Positions 37,919 through 48,055 are shown, numbered from the stretch's first letter. The stretch: 64,000 bases of DNA from Lysobacter firmicutimachus (GCF_037027445.1 NZ_JBANDL010000002.1:1302001-1366000); one strand, 5' to 3'. Notes: generated by a model from the letters alone, not told the origin. Program-made: numbers and translations.

Positions 37919-38287
37919 ATGATCCAGATGCAAAGCTACCTCGACGTGGCCGACAACTCCGGTGCCAAGGAAGTGATGTGCATCAAGGTGCTCGGCGGCT
38001 CCAAGCGCCGTTACGCGCACATTGGCGACATCATCAAGGTCACCGTGAAGGACGCGATTCCGCGCGGCAAGGTCAAGAAGGGCGACGTCTACGACGCCGT
38101 CGTGGTCCGCACCCGCAAGGGCGTTCGTCGCCCGGACGGTTCGCTGATCCGCTTCGATGGCAACGCTGCGGTGTTGCTCAACAACAAGCATGAGCCGATC
38201 GGCACCCGTATCTTCGGGCCCGTGACTCGCGAGCTGCGCTCGGAGAAGTTCATGAAGATCGTTTCGCTCGCGCCCGAAGTGCTCTGA
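37919..38287 (+). CDS. rplN: 50S ribosomal protein L14
   Basis: L14 takes part in intersubunit bridges and is where RsfS binds. The 122 residues start [20 protein letters not shown] and contain [40 protein letters not shown] and the end [14 protein letters not shown] strong AGAGGAGGGCTGAACC precedes the ATG. First gene of the spc operon in the E. coli scheme. Confidence 0.98.
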   Translation: MIQMQSYLDVADNSGAKEVMCIKVLGGSKRRYAHIGDIIKVTVKDAIPRGKVKKGDVYDAVVVRTRKGVRRPDGSLIRFDGNAAVLLNNKHEPIGTRIFGPVTRELRSEKFMKIVSLAPEVL

Positions 38288-38303
38288 GCGGAGGAACTAG
38301 ACC

Positions 38304-38618
38304 ATGAACCGTATCAAGAAGGGCGATCAGGTGATCGTCACCGCCGGCAAGGACAAGGGCAAGAAGGGCGACGTGGTGCGCGTGCTCGGCGACAAGGTCG
38401 TCGTCGCGAACATCAACGTCGTCAAGCGCCACACCAAGCCGAACCCGCAGGCCAACCAGCCGGGCGGCGTGGTCGAGCGCGAAGCGCCGATCCACATTTC
38501 CAACGTCATGCTGTTCAACCCGGCCACCGGCAAGGGCGAACGCATCGGTTTCAAGGTGCTGGAGGATGGACGCAAACTGCGTGTGTTCCGCTCCAGCGGT
38601 GAGGCGGTCGACGCCTGA
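38304..38618 (+). CDS. rplX: 50S ribosomal protein L24
   Basis: L24 is an early assembly protein with a KOW domain. The 104 residues start [20 protein letters not shown], the KOW motif, followed by [20 protein letters not shown] and [13 protein letters not shown]. The length matches the family. GCGGAGGAACTAGACC gives a clear ribosome-binding site. Twelve nt separate it from rplE. Confidence 0.97.
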   Translation: MNRIKKGDQVIVTAGKDKGKKGDVVRVLGDKVVVANINVVKRHTKPNPQANQPGGVVEREAPIHISNVMLFNPATGKGERIGFKVLEDGRKLRVFRSSGEAVDA

Positions 38619-38629
38619 GGAATGCTGAA

Positions 38630-39172
38630 ATGACCACCCGGCTCGAAGAGTTCTACAAGAAAGAAGTGGTTCCGGCGCTGACTGAAAAGTTCGGCTACAA
38701 GAACCCGATGGAAGTGCCGCGCCTCGTCAAGATCACGCTGAACATGGGCGTGGGCGAAGCCGCCACCAACAAGAAGATCCTGGAAAATGCCGTCGCCGAC
38801 ATGACCAAGATCGCCGGCCAGAAGCCGATCGTGACCAAGTCCCGCGTGTCGGTGGCTTCGTTCAAGATCCGCGACGGCTGGCCGATCGGCGCCAAGGTCA
38901 CCCTGCGCCGCGCCAAGATGTTCGAGTTCTTGGACCGCCTGATCAACATCTCGCTGCCGCGCGTCCGCGACTTCCGCGGCGTGTCGGGTCGTTCGTTCGA
39001 CGGCCGCGGCAACTACAACATGGGCGTCAAGGAACAGATCATCTTCCCGGAAATCGACTTCGACCAGGTCGACGCCCTGCGCGGCATGGACATCGCGATC
39101 ACCACGACCGCGAAGACCGACGCCGAGGCCAAGGCCCTGCTCGAAGCCTTCCGCTTCCCGTTCCGCAACTGA
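38630..39172 (+). CDS. rplE: 50S ribosomal protein L5
   Basis: L5 binds 5S rRNA and contacts P-site tRNA at the central protuberance. The 180 residues start [20 protein letters not shown] and contain [20 protein letters not shown] and the P-site loop [33 protein letters not shown] precedes the ATG. In E. coli, S8 binds mRNA at the start of this gene to regulate the operon; I did not verify such a fold here. Confidence 0.98.
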   Translation: MTTRLEEFYKKEVVPALTEKFGYKNPMEVPRLVKITLNMGVGEAATNKKILENAVADMTKIAGQKPIVTKSRVSVASFKIRDGWPIGAKVTLRRAKMFEFLDRLINISLPRVRDFRGVSGRSFDGRGNYNMGVKEQIIFPEIDFDQVDALRGMDIAITTTAKTDAEAKALLEAFRFPFRN

Positions 39173-39187
39173 GGCTAGGATCGAACA

Positions 39188-39493
39188 ATGGCTAAGACCT
39201 CCATGGTCAACCGCGACCTCAAGCGGACCAAGCTGGTGAAGAAGTTCGCCGCCAAGCGCGAAGCGCTGAAGAAGATCATCTCCAGCGAATCGGCTTCGTA
39301 CGAAGAGAAGATGGACGCCGTGGTCAAGCTGCAGAAGCTGCCGCGCGACTCCTCGCCGAGCCGTCAGCGCAACCGCTGCGCCCTGTCGGGCCGCTCGCGT
39401 GGCGTGTACAGCAAGTTCGGCCTCGGCCGCAACAAGCTGCGCGAAGCCACCATGCGCGGCGACGTTCCGGGCCTGCGCAAGGCAAGCTGGTAA
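39188..39493 (+). CDS. rpsN: 30S ribosomal protein S14 (zinc-free form)
   Basis: S14 is a late-binding head protein. The 101 residues start [20 protein letters not shown] and end [26 protein letters not shown] without the two CxxC pairs; only one cysteine ([18 protein letters not shown]) is present. This is therefore the long zinc-independent form. AGGCTAGGATCGAACA precedes the ATG. The following gap to rpsH is unusually long, at 152 nt, and structured. Confidence 0.97.
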   Translation: MAKTSMVNRDLKRTKLVKKFAAKREALKKIISSESASYEEKMDAVVKLQKLPRDSSPSRQRNRCALSGRSRGVYSKFGLGRNKLREATMRGDVPGLRKASW

Positions 39494-39514
39494 AAGTCTG
39501 TTATGCTTGCCGGC

Positions 39515-39570
39515 TCCCCGGGCTCCGGCCCGGGGACGGACCCACCAGCGCGGCCTCCGGGCCGCGCTGG
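39515..39570 (+). promoter_or_regulatory. Two consecutive TCCG-loop hairpins between rpsN and rpsH
   Basis: Hairpin A: TCCCCGGGC-TCCG-GCCCGGGGA (39515-39536), a perfect 9-bp stem. Hairpin B: CCAGCGCGGCC-TCCG-GGCCGCGCTGG (39545-39570), a perfect 11-bp stem. Both carry UNCG-class tetraloops. No T-tract follows. They lie in a 152-nt gap inside the spc operon, where neighbouring gaps are 9-16 nt. Attenuation, RNA processing or S8 control are possible roles; none is shown. Confidence 0.6.
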
Positions 39571-39645
39571 CGTTGTTGCAACGTTGCAAATACAACTGAA
39601 ATTCGCAATCCCGCGGATATCGGTGCTACTCATAGGTGACTTTTA

Positions 39646-40044
39646 ATGAGCATGACTGATCCCATCGCCGACATGCTGGTCCGCATCAAGAATGCGGCCG
39701 CTGTGCGCAAGCAGACGGTGAAGATGCCGTCGTCCAAGGTGAAGGTGGCCATCGCCGCCGTGCTGAAGGACGAGGGCTACATCCTGGATTCGCGCGTCAC
39801 CGATCTCGGTGGCGGCAAGTCCGAACTCGAAATCTCGCTGAAGTACTACGAAGGCAAGCCGGTGATCGAGCGCCTGGAGCGCTACTCCCGTTCGGGCCTG
39901 CGTCAGTACCGCGGCAAGGACGCGCTGCCCAAGGTCCTCGGCGGCCTCGGCGTGGCCATCATCTCCACCTCGAAGGGCATCATGACCGATGCGCAGGCGC
40001 GCCAGCAGGGCGTCGGCGGTGAAGTCCTGTGCTTCGTGGCCTAA
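39646..40044 (+). CDS. rpsH: 30S ribosomal protein S8
   Basis: S8 is a primary binder of the 16S central domain and the spc-operon repressor in E. coli. The 132 residues start [20 protein letters not shown]. An in-frame ATG two codons later (MTDPIAD) is also possible and is the more common form. The conserved [20 protein letters not shown] near the C-terminus is intact. The leader TAGGTGACTTTTA holds the ribosome-binding site. Confidence 0.97.
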   Translation: MSMTDPIADMLVRIKNAAAVRKQTVKMPSSKVKVAIAAVLKDEGYILDSRVTDLGGGKSELEISLKYYEGKPVIERLERYSRSGLRQYRGKDALPKVLGGLGVAIISTSKGIMTDAQARQQGVGGEVLCFVA

Positions 40045-40059
40045 GGGAGGAATAGACCC

Positions 40060-40587
40060 ATGTCCCGAGTTGCCAAGAAGCCGATCGCCCTGCCGAAGGG
40101 CGTCGAAATCAACGTTCAGGCCGACGCCGTCGTCGCCAAGGGCCCGAAGGGCTCGCTGTCGATCGCCAAGCCGGCCGCCATCAACCTGAAGGTCGAGAAC
40201 AACGAGGCCGTCTTCGTGACCGAAGACGCCGCGCTGATCCCGCTGACCGGCACCCTGCGCGCCATCCTCGCCAATATGGTGAAGGGCGTGTCGGAAGGCT
40301 TCGAGCGCAAGCTCGAGCTGGTCGGCGTCGGTTACCGCGCCTCGATGCAGGGCAAGGACCTGAGCCTGGCCCTGGGCTTCTCCCATCCGGTCGTGTTCAA
40401 GGCGCCGGAAGGCATCACGCTGGCCACCCCGACCCAGACCGAGATCCTGGTCCAGGGCGCGGACAAGCAGCGCGTCGGCGAAGTCGCCGCCAAGATTCGC
40501 GGTTTCCGTCCGCCGGAGCCCTACAAGGGCAAGGGCGTGAAGTACGCCGGCGAAGTCATCATCCGTAAGGAAGCCAAGAAGGCCTAA
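40060..40587 (+). CDS. rplF: 50S ribosomal protein L6
   Basis: L6 binds the sarcin-ricin loop region near the factor-binding site. The 175 residues start [20 protein letters not shown] and show the duplicated fold, with [20 protein letters not shown] and the C-terminal [35 protein letters not shown] precedes the ATG. The 66-nt gap to rplR contains a small GCCGGC/GCCGGC palindrome. Confidence 0.98.
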   Translation: MSRVAKKPIALPKGVEINVQADAVVAKGPKGSLSIAKPAAINLKVENNEAVFVTEDAALIPLTGTLRAILANMVKGVSEGFERKLELVGVGYRASMQGKDLSLALGFSHPVVFKAPEGITLATPTQTEILVQGADKQRVGEVAAKIRGFRPPEPYKGKGVKYAGEVIIRKEAKKA

Positions 40588-40653
40588 CGGGTAGGGCGCC
40601 GGCCCCTCGCCGGCCCCCGAGACACCAAGCTTTCAGCTTTCGGAGACCAGATC

Positions 40654-41007
40654 ATGAAGAAGAACATCGCCCGCCTGCGCCGCGCCAAGTCGACCCGTGC
40701 GCACATCCGTGAACTCGGCGTGCCGCGCCTGACCGTGCTGCGCACCGGTCAGCACCTGTACGCCCAGGTCTTCACCCACGACGGTTCGCGCGTCCTGGCC
40801 TCGGCCTCGACCGTGCAGGCCGAAGTCAAGGAAGGCCTGAAGAACGGCAAGAACGCCGACGCCGCGACCAAGGTCGGCCAGATCATCGCCGAGCGCGCCA
40901 AGGCCGCGGGCATCGAGAAGGTCGCGTTCGACCGCTCGGGCTACCGCTACCACGGCCGCATCAAGGCGCTGGCCGAAGCCGCTCGCGAAGGCGGCCTGCA
41001 GTTCTAA
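40654..41007 (+). CDS. rplR: 50S ribosomal protein L18
   Basis: L18 binds 5S rRNA with L5. The 117 residues start [20 protein letters not shown] and contain [20 protein letters not shown] and the end [35 protein letters not shown] holds the ribosome-binding site. It is followed by a perfect hairpin and a 166-nt gap before rpsE, again longer than neighbouring gaps. Confidence 0.98.
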   Translation: MKKNIARLRRAKSTRAHIRELGVPRLTVLRTGQHLYAQVFTHDGSRVLASASTVQAEVKEGLKNGKNADAATKVGQIIAERAKAAGIEKVAFDRSGYRYHGRIKALAEAAREGGLQF

Positions 41008-41014
41008 GGCTTGA

Positions 41015-41040
41015 AGGCGTGGGGGCTCGCCCCCACGCCT
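41015..41040 (+). terminator. Perfect 11-bp CTCG-loop hairpin between rplR and rpsE
   Basis: AGGCGTGGGGG (41015-41025), loop CTCG, CCCCCACGCCT (41030-41040), starting 8 nt after the rplR stop. It is followed by AAACGC rather than a T-run. It lies inside the spc operon and could be a partial terminator or stability element. The rest of the gap (41041-41173) ends in AAAGAGATATAGCA before rpsE. Confidence 0.5.
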
Positions 41041-41173
41041 AAACGCATTCCCCGCCGGCCCGGGTTCAGGGTCGGGCGCCGACAGGATTAGTGCCCCGTC
41101 GGCGAAACATCCGCTGCAGCCCACAACGATAAGCGGCCAAGCCGCAAATCCTTTCAACTAAAGAGATATAGCA

Positions 41174-41713
41174 ATGGCTAACGAACGTGAACCGCGGGGT
41201 CGCGATCGCGATCGCAACCGCGAAGAGATCGACGACGGCATGATCGAGAAGCTGATCGCGGTCAACCGCGTCAGCAAGACCGTCAAGGGCGGTCGCCAGT
41301 TCACCTTCACCGCGCTGACGGTGGTGGGCGACGGCAACGGCAAGGTCGGTTTCGGTTACGGCAAGGCGCGCGAAGTGCCGGTCGCGATCCAGAAGTCGAT
41401 GGAATACGCCCGCAAGAGCATGGCCAACGTCGAGCTCAACAACGGCACCCTGTGGCACTCGGTCAAGGCCGGTCACGGCGCCGCCCGCGTGTTCATGCAG
41501 CCGGCTTCGGAAGGTACCGGCGTGATCGCCGGCGGCGCGATGCGCGCCGTGCTCGAAGCGGTCGGCGTCAAGAACGTGCTGGCCAAGGCCGTGGGTTCGC
41601 GCAACCCGATCAACCTGGTCCGCGCTACCCTGAAGGGCCTGACCGACATGCATTCGCCGGCCAAGATCGCGGCCAAGCGCGGCAAGAAGGTGGAGGATCT
41701 CCTCAATGGCTAA
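41174..41713 (+). CDS. rpsE: 30S ribosomal protein S5
   Basis: S5 lines the mRNA entry and affects accuracy. The 179 residues start [20 protein letters not shown], a charged N-terminal extension, then [20 protein letters not shown]. The spectinomycin-site loop and C-terminal fold ([20 protein letters not shown]) look ordinary. Its last 8 nt overlap rpmD (ATGGCTAA), so rpmD translation is coupled. Confidence 0.98.
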   Translation: MANEREPRGRDRDRNREEIDDGMIEKLIAVNRVSKTVKGGRQFTFTALTVVGDGNGKVGFGYGKAREVPVAIQKSMEYARKSMANVELNNGTLWHSVKAGHGAARVFMQPASEGTGVIAGGAMRAVLEAVGVKNVLAKAVGSRNPINLVRATLKGLTDMHSPAKIAAKRGKKVEDLLNG

Positions 41714-41903
41714 GAACGAAGCCGGTACCGGCACCGTCAAGGTGCGTCTGGTCAAGGGTCTGCGTGGCACCCAGTCGCGTCACCGCCTGTCGGTGAAGGC
41801 GCTGGGCCTGAACAAGCTCAACGACGTGCGTGAACTGAAGGACAGCCCGCAGGTGCGCGGCCTGATCAACAAGGTTCACTACCTCGTCCAGGTCGAGGAG
41901 TAA
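41706..41903 (+). CDS. rpmD: 50S ribosomal protein L30
   Basis: L30 is a small 50S protein found near 5S rRNA. The 65 residues start [20 protein letters not shown] and contain [20 protein letters not shown] and [29 protein letters not shown] inside rpsE is the ribosome-binding site. It overlaps rpsE by 8 nt and is followed 5 nt later by rplO. Confidence 0.97.
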   Translation: MAKNEAGTGTVKVRLVKGLRGTQSRHRLSVKALGLNKLNDVRELKDSPQVRGLINKVHYLVQVEE

Positions 41904-41908
41904 TCATC

Positions 41909-42346
41909 ATGCGTCTCAACACTCTCAAGCCGGCCGACGGCGCTCGTCAGGAGCGTACTCGCGTCGGTCGCGGCATCGGTTCGGGCCTGGGCAAGACCGC
42001 CGGTCGCGGTCACAAGGGTTCGTTCGCGCGCGCCGGTAAGGGCAAGATCAAGGCCGGCTTCGAAGGCGGCCAGATGCCCATGCAGCGCCGCCTGCCGAAG
42101 ATCGGCTTCCGCTCGAAGCTGGCCAAGGACACCGCCGAAGTGCTGCTGTACCAGCTGGACAAGCTGGACGCCGGCGACGTCGATTTCGCCGCGCTGAAGG
42201 CCGCCAAGCTCGTCCCGAGCACGGCCAAGCAGGCCAAGATCGTCAAGAAGGGCGAGCTGACCAAGAAGTTCGTGCTCAAGGGCGTGCTGGCCACGGCCGG
42301 CGCCAAGGCCGCGATCGAAGCGGCCGGCGGCAAGGTCGAGGAGTAA
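41909..42346 (+). CDS. rplO: 50S ribosomal protein L15
   Basis: L15 is a late assembly protein with an extended Gly/Arg-rich N-terminus. The 145 residues start [20 protein letters not shown], then [20 protein letters not shown] and [20 protein letters not shown]. The end is [26 protein letters not shown] overlaps the end of rpmD. secY starts 7 nt downstream, the usual order. Confidence 0.98.
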   Translation: MRLNTLKPADGARQERTRVGRGIGSGLGKTAGRGHKGSFARAGKGKIKAGFEGGQMPMQRRLPKIGFRSKLAKDTAEVLLYQLDKLDAGDVDFAALKAAKLVPSTAKQAKIVKKGELTKKFVLKGVLATAGAKAAIEAAGGKVEE

Positions 42347-42353
42347 CCGACGC

Positions 42354-43727
42354 ATGGCGCGGAGCGGCAACGCGATGGCTGGCCTCGGTGGCGGGCTCGG
42401 TAAGTTCACCGAGCTCCGTCAGCGTTTGCTGTTCGTGATCGGCGCTTTGATCGTCTACCGCATCGGCAGCTACATCCCGGTGCCGGGCGTCAACCCGCAG
42501 GCGATGGTCGAATTCATGTCGACCAAGCAGGGCACGATCGTGGACATGTTCAACATGTTCTCGGGCGGCGCCCTGCATCGCTTCAGCCTGTTCGCGCTGA
42601 ACGTGATGCCGTACATCTCGGCATCGATCATCGTCCAGCTGCTGGTGCAGATCGTGCCCAGCCTGAAGGCCATCCAGAAGGAAGGCGAATCGGGCCGGCG
42701 CAAGATCAACCAGTGGTCGCGGATGGGCGCGATTCCGCTGGCCGTGTTCCAGGCCTGGGGCATCGCCGCGGGCCTGCAGTCGAGCATGGCGCCCAATGGC
42801 GTGCCGGTGGTGTATTCGCCGGGCATGGGCTTCATCCTGACCGCGGTGATCGCGCTGACCGCCGGCACCATGTTCCTGATGTGGCTGGGCGAGCAGATCA
42901 CCGAGCGCGGCGTCGGCAACGGCGTTTCGCTGATCATCTTCGCCGGTATCGTCGCGGGCCTGCCCGCCGCGCTGCTGCAGATGTTCGAGCAGATCCGCAA
43001 CGGCGACATGAGCGCGATCGCGGCCATCGTCGTGGTCCTGCTGGTGGTCGGCTTCACCTACCTGGTCGTGTTCGTCGAACGCGGCCAGCGCCGGATCACG
43101 GTGAACTACGCCCGGCGTCAGGGCGGGCGCAACGCCTACATGAACCAGGCGTCGTTCCTGCCGCTGAAGCTCAACATGGCGGGCGTGATCCCGGCGATCT
43201 TCGCCTCCAGCATCGTCATGTTCCCGGCTACCGCCGCGACCTGGTTCGCCCAGAACAACAGCGGCAGCGGCTTCTCCGGGTTCCTGCAGCGGCTCAGCCA
43301 GTGGCTGAATCCGGGTGAACCCGTGCACATGATCCTGTATGCTGGTCTGATCGTCGGCTTCGCGTTCTTCTACACGGCGCTGGTGTTCAACTCGCAGGAA
43401 ACCGCCGACAACCTGAAGAAGTCGGGTGCGTTGATTCCGGGCATCCGTCCGGGCAAGGCGACGGCGGACTACGTTGACGGCGTGCTGACCCGCTTGACGG
43501 CGGCCGGCGCGATTTACCTGGTGATCGTCTGCCTCCTGCCGGAGGTCATGCGTACCCAACTGGGCACCTCGTTCTACTTCGGCGGCACTTCGCTGCTGAT
43601 CGTGGTGGTCGTGGTGATGGATTTCATCGCTCAAATCCAGGCTCATCTGATGTCGCATCAGTACGAAAGCCTGTTGAAGAAAGCGAACTTGAAGGGCGGC
43701 TCGCGCGGCGGTCTCGCGCGCGGGTGA
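42354..43727 (+). CDS. secY: Preprotein translocase subunit SecY
   Basis: SecY is the pore of the inner-membrane translocon and works with SecE (14674) and SecA. The 457 residues start [20 protein letters not shown]. Ten membrane segments are expected; the first is near [20 protein letters not shown], the plug region follows around residues 55-75, and the cytosolic loop [17 protein letters not shown] is intact. The C-terminus [19 protein letters not shown] is basic. The ATG follows GGAGTAACCGACGC. No rpmJ follows it. Confidence 0.98.
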   Translation: MARSGNAMAGLGGGLGKFTELRQRLLFVIGALIVYRIGSYIPVPGVNPQAMVEFMSTKQGTIVDMFNMFSGGALHRFSLFALNVMPYISASIIVQLLVQIVPSLKAIQKEGESGRRKINQWSRMGAIPLAVFQAWGIAAGLQSSMAPNGVPVVYSPGMGFILTAVIALTAGTMFLMWLGEQITERGVGNGVSLIIFAGIVAGLPAALLQMFEQIRNGDMSAIAAIVVVLLVVGFTYLVVFVERGQRRITVNYARRQGGRNAYMNQASFLPLKLNMAGVIPAIFASSIVMFPATAATWFAQNNSGSGFSGFLQRLSQWLNPGEPVHMILYAGLIVGFAFFYTALVFNSQETADNLKKSGALIPGIRPGKATADYVDGVLTRLTAAGAIYLVIVCLLPEVMRTQLGTSFYFGGTSLLIVVVVVMDFIAQIQAHLMSHQYESLLKKANLKGGSRGGLARG

Positions 43728-43869
43728 GTCAGGACCGGTTCGCGCGCCAGAGTAGCGCGCGGGGCTGAGGGGGCAGGGCATCGCCTCATTCAGCCAGTTC
43801 AGACTCGTCGCCGGAGCATGGGCACACTCCCCATGCCGGAGTTCCGTGGCACCTCTGGTGCCGCGGGGC

Positions 43870-43898
43870 TTCCTATTAACCCGAGACCTAGATACAAT
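43870..43898 (+). promoter_or_regulatory. Possible promoter of the alpha operon (rpsM)
   Basis: -10 TACAAT (43893-43898) stands 17 nt after TTCCTA (43870-43875), a poor -35. The 232-nt secY-rpsM gap also contains two hairpins, GCATGGG...CCCATGC (43817-43835) and GGCACC-TCT-GGTGCC (43848-43862). S4 regulates this operon from its leader in E. coli, but I did not recognise that pseudoknot. Confidence 0.4.
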
Positions 43899-43959
43899 TT
43901 CCAGTTCACTCCGCCAGGATTAATCCGTCCTGGCCGCCAAACCAGTTGGAGATCGCGTT

Positions 43960-44316
43960 ATGGCGCGTATTGCGGGCGTCAATTTGCCTGCCCAGAAGCA
44001 TGTCTGGGTTGGGCTCCAGAGCATCTACGGCATCGGCCGTACCCGTTCGAAGCAGATCTGCGAAACCGCAGGTGTGACCTCGACCACCAAGATCCGCGAC
44101 CTGTCCGAGCCGGAAGTCGAGCGCTTGCGCGCCGAGGTCGGCAAGTTCGTGGTCGAAGGCGACCTGCGCCGCGAAATCGGCATCGCCATCAAGCGTCTGA
44201 TGGACCTGGGCTGCTATCGCGGCCTGCGTCACCGTCGCGGCCTGCCGCTGCGCGGTCAGCGTACCCGGACCAATGCTCGTACCCGTAAGGGTCCGCGCAA
44301 GGCCATCAAGAAGTAA
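43960..44316 (+). CDS. rpsM: 30S ribosomal protein S13
   Basis: S13 forms bridges B1a/b between the subunits and touches P-site tRNA. The 118 residues start [20 protein letters not shown] and contain [16 protein letters not shown] and the C-terminal [20 protein letters not shown] then [14 protein letters not shown]. First gene of the alpha operon. The ribosome-binding site (TTGGAGATCGCGTT) is clear. Confidence 0.98.
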   Translation: MARIAGVNLPAQKHVWVGLQSIYGIGRTRSKQICETAGVTSTTKIRDLSEPEVERLRAEVGKFVVEGDLRREIGIAIKRLMDLGCYRGLRHRRGLPLRGQRTRTNARTRKGPRKAIKK

Positions 44317-44329
44317 GGGGACCTAGACC

Positions 44330-44722
44330 ATGGCCAAGCCGGCAGCAGTCAAGACCAAGAAGAAGATCAAGCGCGTCGTCACCGACGGCATCGCCCACGT
44401 CCACGCTTCTTTCAACAACACCATCATCACGATCACCGACCGCCAGGGCAACGCGCTGTCGTGGGCGACTTCGGGCGGCGCGGGTTTCCGCGGCTCGCGC
44501 AAGTCGACTCCGTTCGCCGCCCAGGTCGCCGCCGAAAAGGCCGGCCGCGCTGCGCTCGACTACGGCGTCAAGTCGCTGGAAGTCCGCATCAAGGGCCCGG
44601 GCCCGGGTCGTGAGTCCGCCGTTCGTTCGCTGAACAACGTCGGTTACAAGATCATCAACATCATCGACGTGACGCCGATCCCGCACAACGGGTGCCGTCC
44701 GCCGAAGAAGCGTCGCGTCTGA
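44330..44722 (+). CDS. rpsK: 30S ribosomal protein S11
   Basis: S11 sits on the platform near the mRNA exit. The 130 residues start [20 protein letters not shown] and contain [20 protein letters not shown] and the end [18 protein letters not shown], all standard. AAGGGGACCTAGACC precedes the ATG. The next gene, rpsD, follows after 14 nt. Confidence 0.98.
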   Translation: MAKPAAVKTKKKIKRVVTDGIAHVHASFNNTIITITDRQGNALSWATSGGAGFRGSRKSTPFAAQVAAEKAGRAALDYGVKSLEVRIKGPGPGRESAVRSLNNVGYKIINIIDVTPIPHNGCRPPKKRRV

Positions 44723-44736
44723 GGAGCTGAAGAACC

Positions 44737-45366
44737 ATGGCTCGTTATATTGGCCCCACCTGTAAGCTCGCCCGTCGCGAAGGCGCCGACCTCGGCCTGA
44801 AGTCGTCCGCGCGCGCGCTCGACTCGAAGTGCAAGCTCGAGCAGAAGCCCGGCCAGCATGGCCCGACCGCCCGCAAGGGCAAGCTGTCCGACTACGCCAC
44901 CCAGCTGCGCGAAAAGCAGAAGGTCAAGCGTATCTACGGTCTGCTGGAACGTCAGTTCCGCAACTACTACAAGAAGGCCTCGACCAAGAAGGGCAACACC
45001 GGCGAGAACCTGCTGCAGTTGCTGGAAACCCGTCTGGACAACGTCGTCTATCGCATGGGCTTCGCCGTCACCCGTCCGGCCGCCCGTCAGCTGGTCTCGC
45101 ACCGCGGCGTCACGGTCAACGGCAAGTCGGTGAACCTGCCGTCGTACCAGGTCAAGGCCGGCGACGCGATCGCCCTGTCCGAACGCGCCCAGAAGCAGCT
45201 GCGCGTGCAGGAATCGCTGACCGTCTCCTCGCAGATGGACCTGTCGCCGTCGTGGGTCGAAGTCGACAGCAAGAAGTTCAGCGGCGTGTTCAAGGCGGTT
45301 CCGGATCGCGCGGACCTGCCGGCCGACATCAACGAAGCGCTGATCGTCGAGTTGTACAGCAAGTAA
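44737..45366 (+). CDS. rpsD: 30S ribosomal protein S4
   Basis: S4 starts 16S 5'-domain assembly and represses the alpha operon in E. coli. The 209 residues start [20 protein letters not shown]. Only two cysteines appear in the N-terminal part, so a full zinc site is unlikely. The S4 RNA-binding domain is [20 protein letters not shown] with [36 protein letters not shown] precedes the ATG. Confidence 0.98.
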   Translation: MARYIGPTCKLARREGADLGLKSSARALDSKCKLEQKPGQHGPTARKGKLSDYATQLREKQKVKRIYGLLERQFRNYYKKASTKKGNTGENLLQLLETRLDNVVYRMGFAVTRPAARQLVSHRGVTVNGKSVNLPSYQVKAGDAIALSERAQKQLRVQESLTVSSQMDLSPSWVEVDSKKFSGVFKAVPDRADLPADINEALIVELYSK

Positions 45367-45521
45367 TAGTGCTGGGCGCAGGCGGTTCCGCAACGGCACC
45401 GCCTTCGCCGGCAACCCAGGTCGGCGCGGCATACGCGCCGGCCGCTCCCTCGAATCGAGGGGGCTCCAAGAGCTAAAGCCTTCCGTCGCCCCCCGGCGGA
45501 GGTCATTGGAGACACCGAAAC

Positions 45522-46520
45522 ATGACGGTTACCGCCAACCAGGTACTGCGCCCGCGCGGTCCGCAGATCGAACGCCTCAACGGCAATCGCGCGAAAGTCG
45601 TGATCGAACCGTTGGAGCGCGGCTACGGCCACACGCTGGGCAACGCGCTGCGCCGCGTGCTGCTGTCGTCGATCCCGGGTTTCGCCATCACCGAGGTCGA
45701 AATCGACGGCGTGCTGCATGAGTACACCACGGTCGAAGGTCTGGAAGAGGACGTGCTGGAGGTTCTGCTGAACCTCAAGGACGTCGCCATCCGCATGCAC
45801 ACCGGCGAGTCCTCGACGCTGTCGCTGGCCAAGCAGGGCCCCGGCATCGTCACCGCCGGCGACATCAAGACCGACCACAACGTCGAAATCCTCAACACCG
45901 ACCATGTGATCTGCCACCTGACCAAGGACACGGCGATCAACATGCGTCTGAAGATCGAGCGCGGCTTCGGCTACCAGCCGGCGGCCGCCCGCCGTCGTCC
46001 GGACGAAGAAACCCGCGCCATCGGCCGCCTGATGCTGGACGCCAGCTTCTCGCCGGTCCGTCGCGTCGCCTACGCCGTCGAAGCCGCGCGCGTCGAACAG
46101 CGCACCGACCTCGACAAGCTGGTGCTGGACATCGAAACCAACGGCACGATCGACGCCGAGGAAGCCGTGCGCACCGCCGCCGACATCCTCACCGATCAGC
46201 TGTCGGTGTTCGGCGACTTCACCCACCGCGACCGCGGTGCGCAGAAGCCGGCCACCAGCGGCATCGATCCGATCCTGCTGCGCCCGATCGACGACCTCGA
46301 GCTGACCGTGCGTTCGGCCAACTGCCTCAAGGCCGAGAGCATCTACTACGTCGGCGATCTGATCCAGAAGACCGAAGTCGAGCTGCTCAAGACCCCGAAC
46401 CTGGGCAAGAAGTCGCTCACCGAGATCAAGGAAGTGCTGGCTCAGCGCGGCCTGTCCCTCGGCATGAAGCTCGAGAACTGGCCGCCGGCCGGTATCGCTT
46501 CGCACGGGATGATGGGGTGA
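45522..46520 (+). CDS. rpoA: DNA-directed RNA polymerase subunit alpha
   Basis: Alpha dimerises to start polymerase assembly; its C-terminal domain binds UP elements and activators. The 332 residues start [20 protein letters not shown]. The N-terminal domain includes [20 protein letters not shown], an acidic linker follows residue 235, and the C-terminal domain contains [20 protein letters not shown] and [36 protein letters not shown] is the ribosome-binding region. The 155-nt rpsD-rpoA gap shows a short CGGCGGTG-type palindrome only. Confidence 0.98.
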   Translation: MTVTANQVLRPRGPQIERLNGNRAKVVIEPLERGYGHTLGNALRRVLLSSIPGFAITEVEIDGVLHEYTTVEGLEEDVLEVLLNLKDVAIRMHTGESSTLSLAKQGPGIVTAGDIKTDHNVEILNTDHVICHLTKDTAINMRLKIERGFGYQPAAARRRPDEETRAIGRLMLDASFSPVRRVAYAVEAARVEQRTDLDKLVLDIETNGTIDAEEAVRTAADILTDQLSVFGDFTHRDRGAQKPATSGIDPILLRPIDDLELTVRSANCLKAESIYYVGDLIQKTEVELLKTPNLGKKSLTEIKEVLAQRGLSLGMKLENWPPAGIASHGMMG

Positions 46521-46803
46521 GCCCAAGCCTCGCTGCGCGGCGCCGCCGCGCGGCCGGGGCGAACGCCCGACGCAGTGCGCCGGGCCGCGGAACGACAAGA
46601 GTCCACGCCGAGGTTAGCCGAAGCGTGGATTCTTGATTCAAGCGACACCGTAGTCCAGCACCACCGCACCACCGCCGACGGACCGAAGTCCGCGGCCTGC
46701 CGGTCAAGGATGGCCGGTTCGGACCACCCGCAGTCCAATGCTCCAACGCCTGGATGGCGACAGCGAAGTCCAACCGTCCCAACATTCATCAGGAATCACA
46801 GCC

Positions 46804-47178
46804 ATGCGTCACCAGAAAGCCGGCCGTAAATTCAGCCGCACCAGCGCTCACCGCGATGCCATGTTCACCAACATGGCGGCCTCGCTGATCAAGCACGGCC
46901 TCATCCGCACCACCCTGCCCAAGGCCAAGGAACTGCGTCGCGTCGCCGAGCCGCTGATCACCCTGGCCAAGCAGGACGGCGTCGCCAACCGCCGCCTCGC
47001 CTTCTCGCGCCTGCGCGACAAGGAAGCCGTCGGCACCTTGTTCACCACCCTGGGCCCGCGTTACGCGAGCCGTCCGGGCGGCTACCTGCGCATCCTGAAG
47101 TGCGGCTTCCGTGCCGGCGACAACGCGCCGATGGCCTATGTGGAGCTGGTCGACCGTCCGGAAGCGGCGGCCGAGTAA
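46804..47178 (+). CDS. rplQ: 50S ribosomal protein L17
   Basis: L17 lies near the tunnel exit on the solvent side. ATG 46804 ([20 protein letters not shown]) gives 124 residues; the earlier in-frame ATG would add 22 residues foreign to the family. Conserved [20 protein letters not shown] and [20 protein letters not shown] are present. The 283-nt gap after rpoA has no gene or firm signal. Last gene of the alpha operon, followed by a strong terminator. Confidence 0.98.
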   Translation: MRHQKAGRKFSRTSAHRDAMFTNMAASLIKHGLIRTTLPKAKELRRVAEPLITLAKQDGVANRRLAFSRLRDKEAVGTLFTTLGPRYASRPGGYLRILKCGFRAGDNAPMAYVELVDRPEAAAE

Positions 47179-47258
47179 GACGTCCGCGCCGCAGCCGGCG
47201 CGACGAACAGCCAGCACACTGGGTCTCGGCCGCACGACGGTCGGGGCCCATGCGAGCG

Positions 47259-47288
47259 AAAACCCCGGCCGAGAGGTCGGGGTTTTTG
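47259..47288 (+). terminator. Rho-independent terminator after rplQ
   Basis: AAAACCCCGGCC (47259-47270), loop GAGA, GGTCGGGGTTTT (47275-47286), one G-U pair, with a five-T run. It ends the long ribosomal transcript. Between it and dsbB (47289-47554) I see no gene or clear promoter. Confidence 0.88.
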
Positions 47289-47554
47289 CTTTCCGGCGAC
47301 GGTTACGCCGGCAACGGTTACCACGGTAAATGTCGCGAGCCGGTATGGTCCGACCTGGGACTACAAGAGGGCTTGGGCAGACGGGAATCCGGTCGCATCG
47401 ATCCGCAGCATCGGCTGCGAGGACGAATCGTCGCAGGGCGGCAACTTTCGTGCCGCCGGCGCAGTCCATTCGGGCTGCGGCGCGACGCAGCGTTGCTCGA
47501 ATTCATGCCGATTGGACATTGGCACGACCCAACCCCGACCCGTATGGTGTGTAC

Positions 47555-48055
47555 ATGAACCCTTTCAAAGCCTCCTTCCGGATCCAATTCCTGCTCGGCT
47601 TCCTGGCCTGCGCGGGTCTGCTTGCCTACGCCTTCTATCTCCAGCTCTACCAGCATCTGGAGCCGTGCCCGCTGTGCATCTTCCAGCGGGTGGCGTTCTT
47701 CGCTCTCGGCCTGGTGTTCCTGCTCGGCGCTATCCACGGCCCGCGCAAGCCCGGCGGCCGCCGCGCTTACGGCGTGCTGAGCCTGCTGGCCGCGCTGGCC
47801 GGCATCGCCGTGGCCGGCAACCATGTCCGCCTGCAGCACCTCCCGCCGGATCAGGTGCCGGCCTGCGGCCCGGGCCTGGACTACATGCTCGAGGCGATGC
47901 CCATCGCCGGCGTCATCCGCAAGGTCATGACCGGCTCGGGCGAGTGCGCGGCGGTGGACTGGACCTTCCTCGGTTTGGCCATGCCGGCCTGGAGCCTGAT
48001 CTGCTTCATCGTGCTGGCCGTGTGGGCGGCCTATGCCGCGTTCCGCGGCCGTTGA
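47555..48055 (+). CDS. dsbB: Disulfide bond formation protein B
   Basis: DsbB reoxidises periplasmic DsbA and passes electrons to quinone. The ATG 47555 gives 166 residues, MNPFKASFRIQFLLGFLACA. Four membrane segments are visible. The first periplasmic loop has the C38-P-L-C41 pair in LEPCPLCIFQRVAF, and the second loop carries the other pair, in VPACGPGLDYM and GSGECAAVDW. All four catalytic cysteines are therefore present. It lies alone between the ribosomal block and the DAHP synthase; a dsbA is not in the window. Confidence 0.95.
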   Translation: MNPFKASFRIQFLLGFLACAGLLAYAFYLQLYQHLEPCPLCIFQRVAFFALGLVFLLGAIHGPRKPGGRRAYGVLSLLAALAGIAVAGNHVRLQHLPPDQVPACGPGLDYMLEAMPIAGVIRKVMTGSGECAAVDWTFLGLAMPAWSLICFIVLAVWAAYAAFRGR

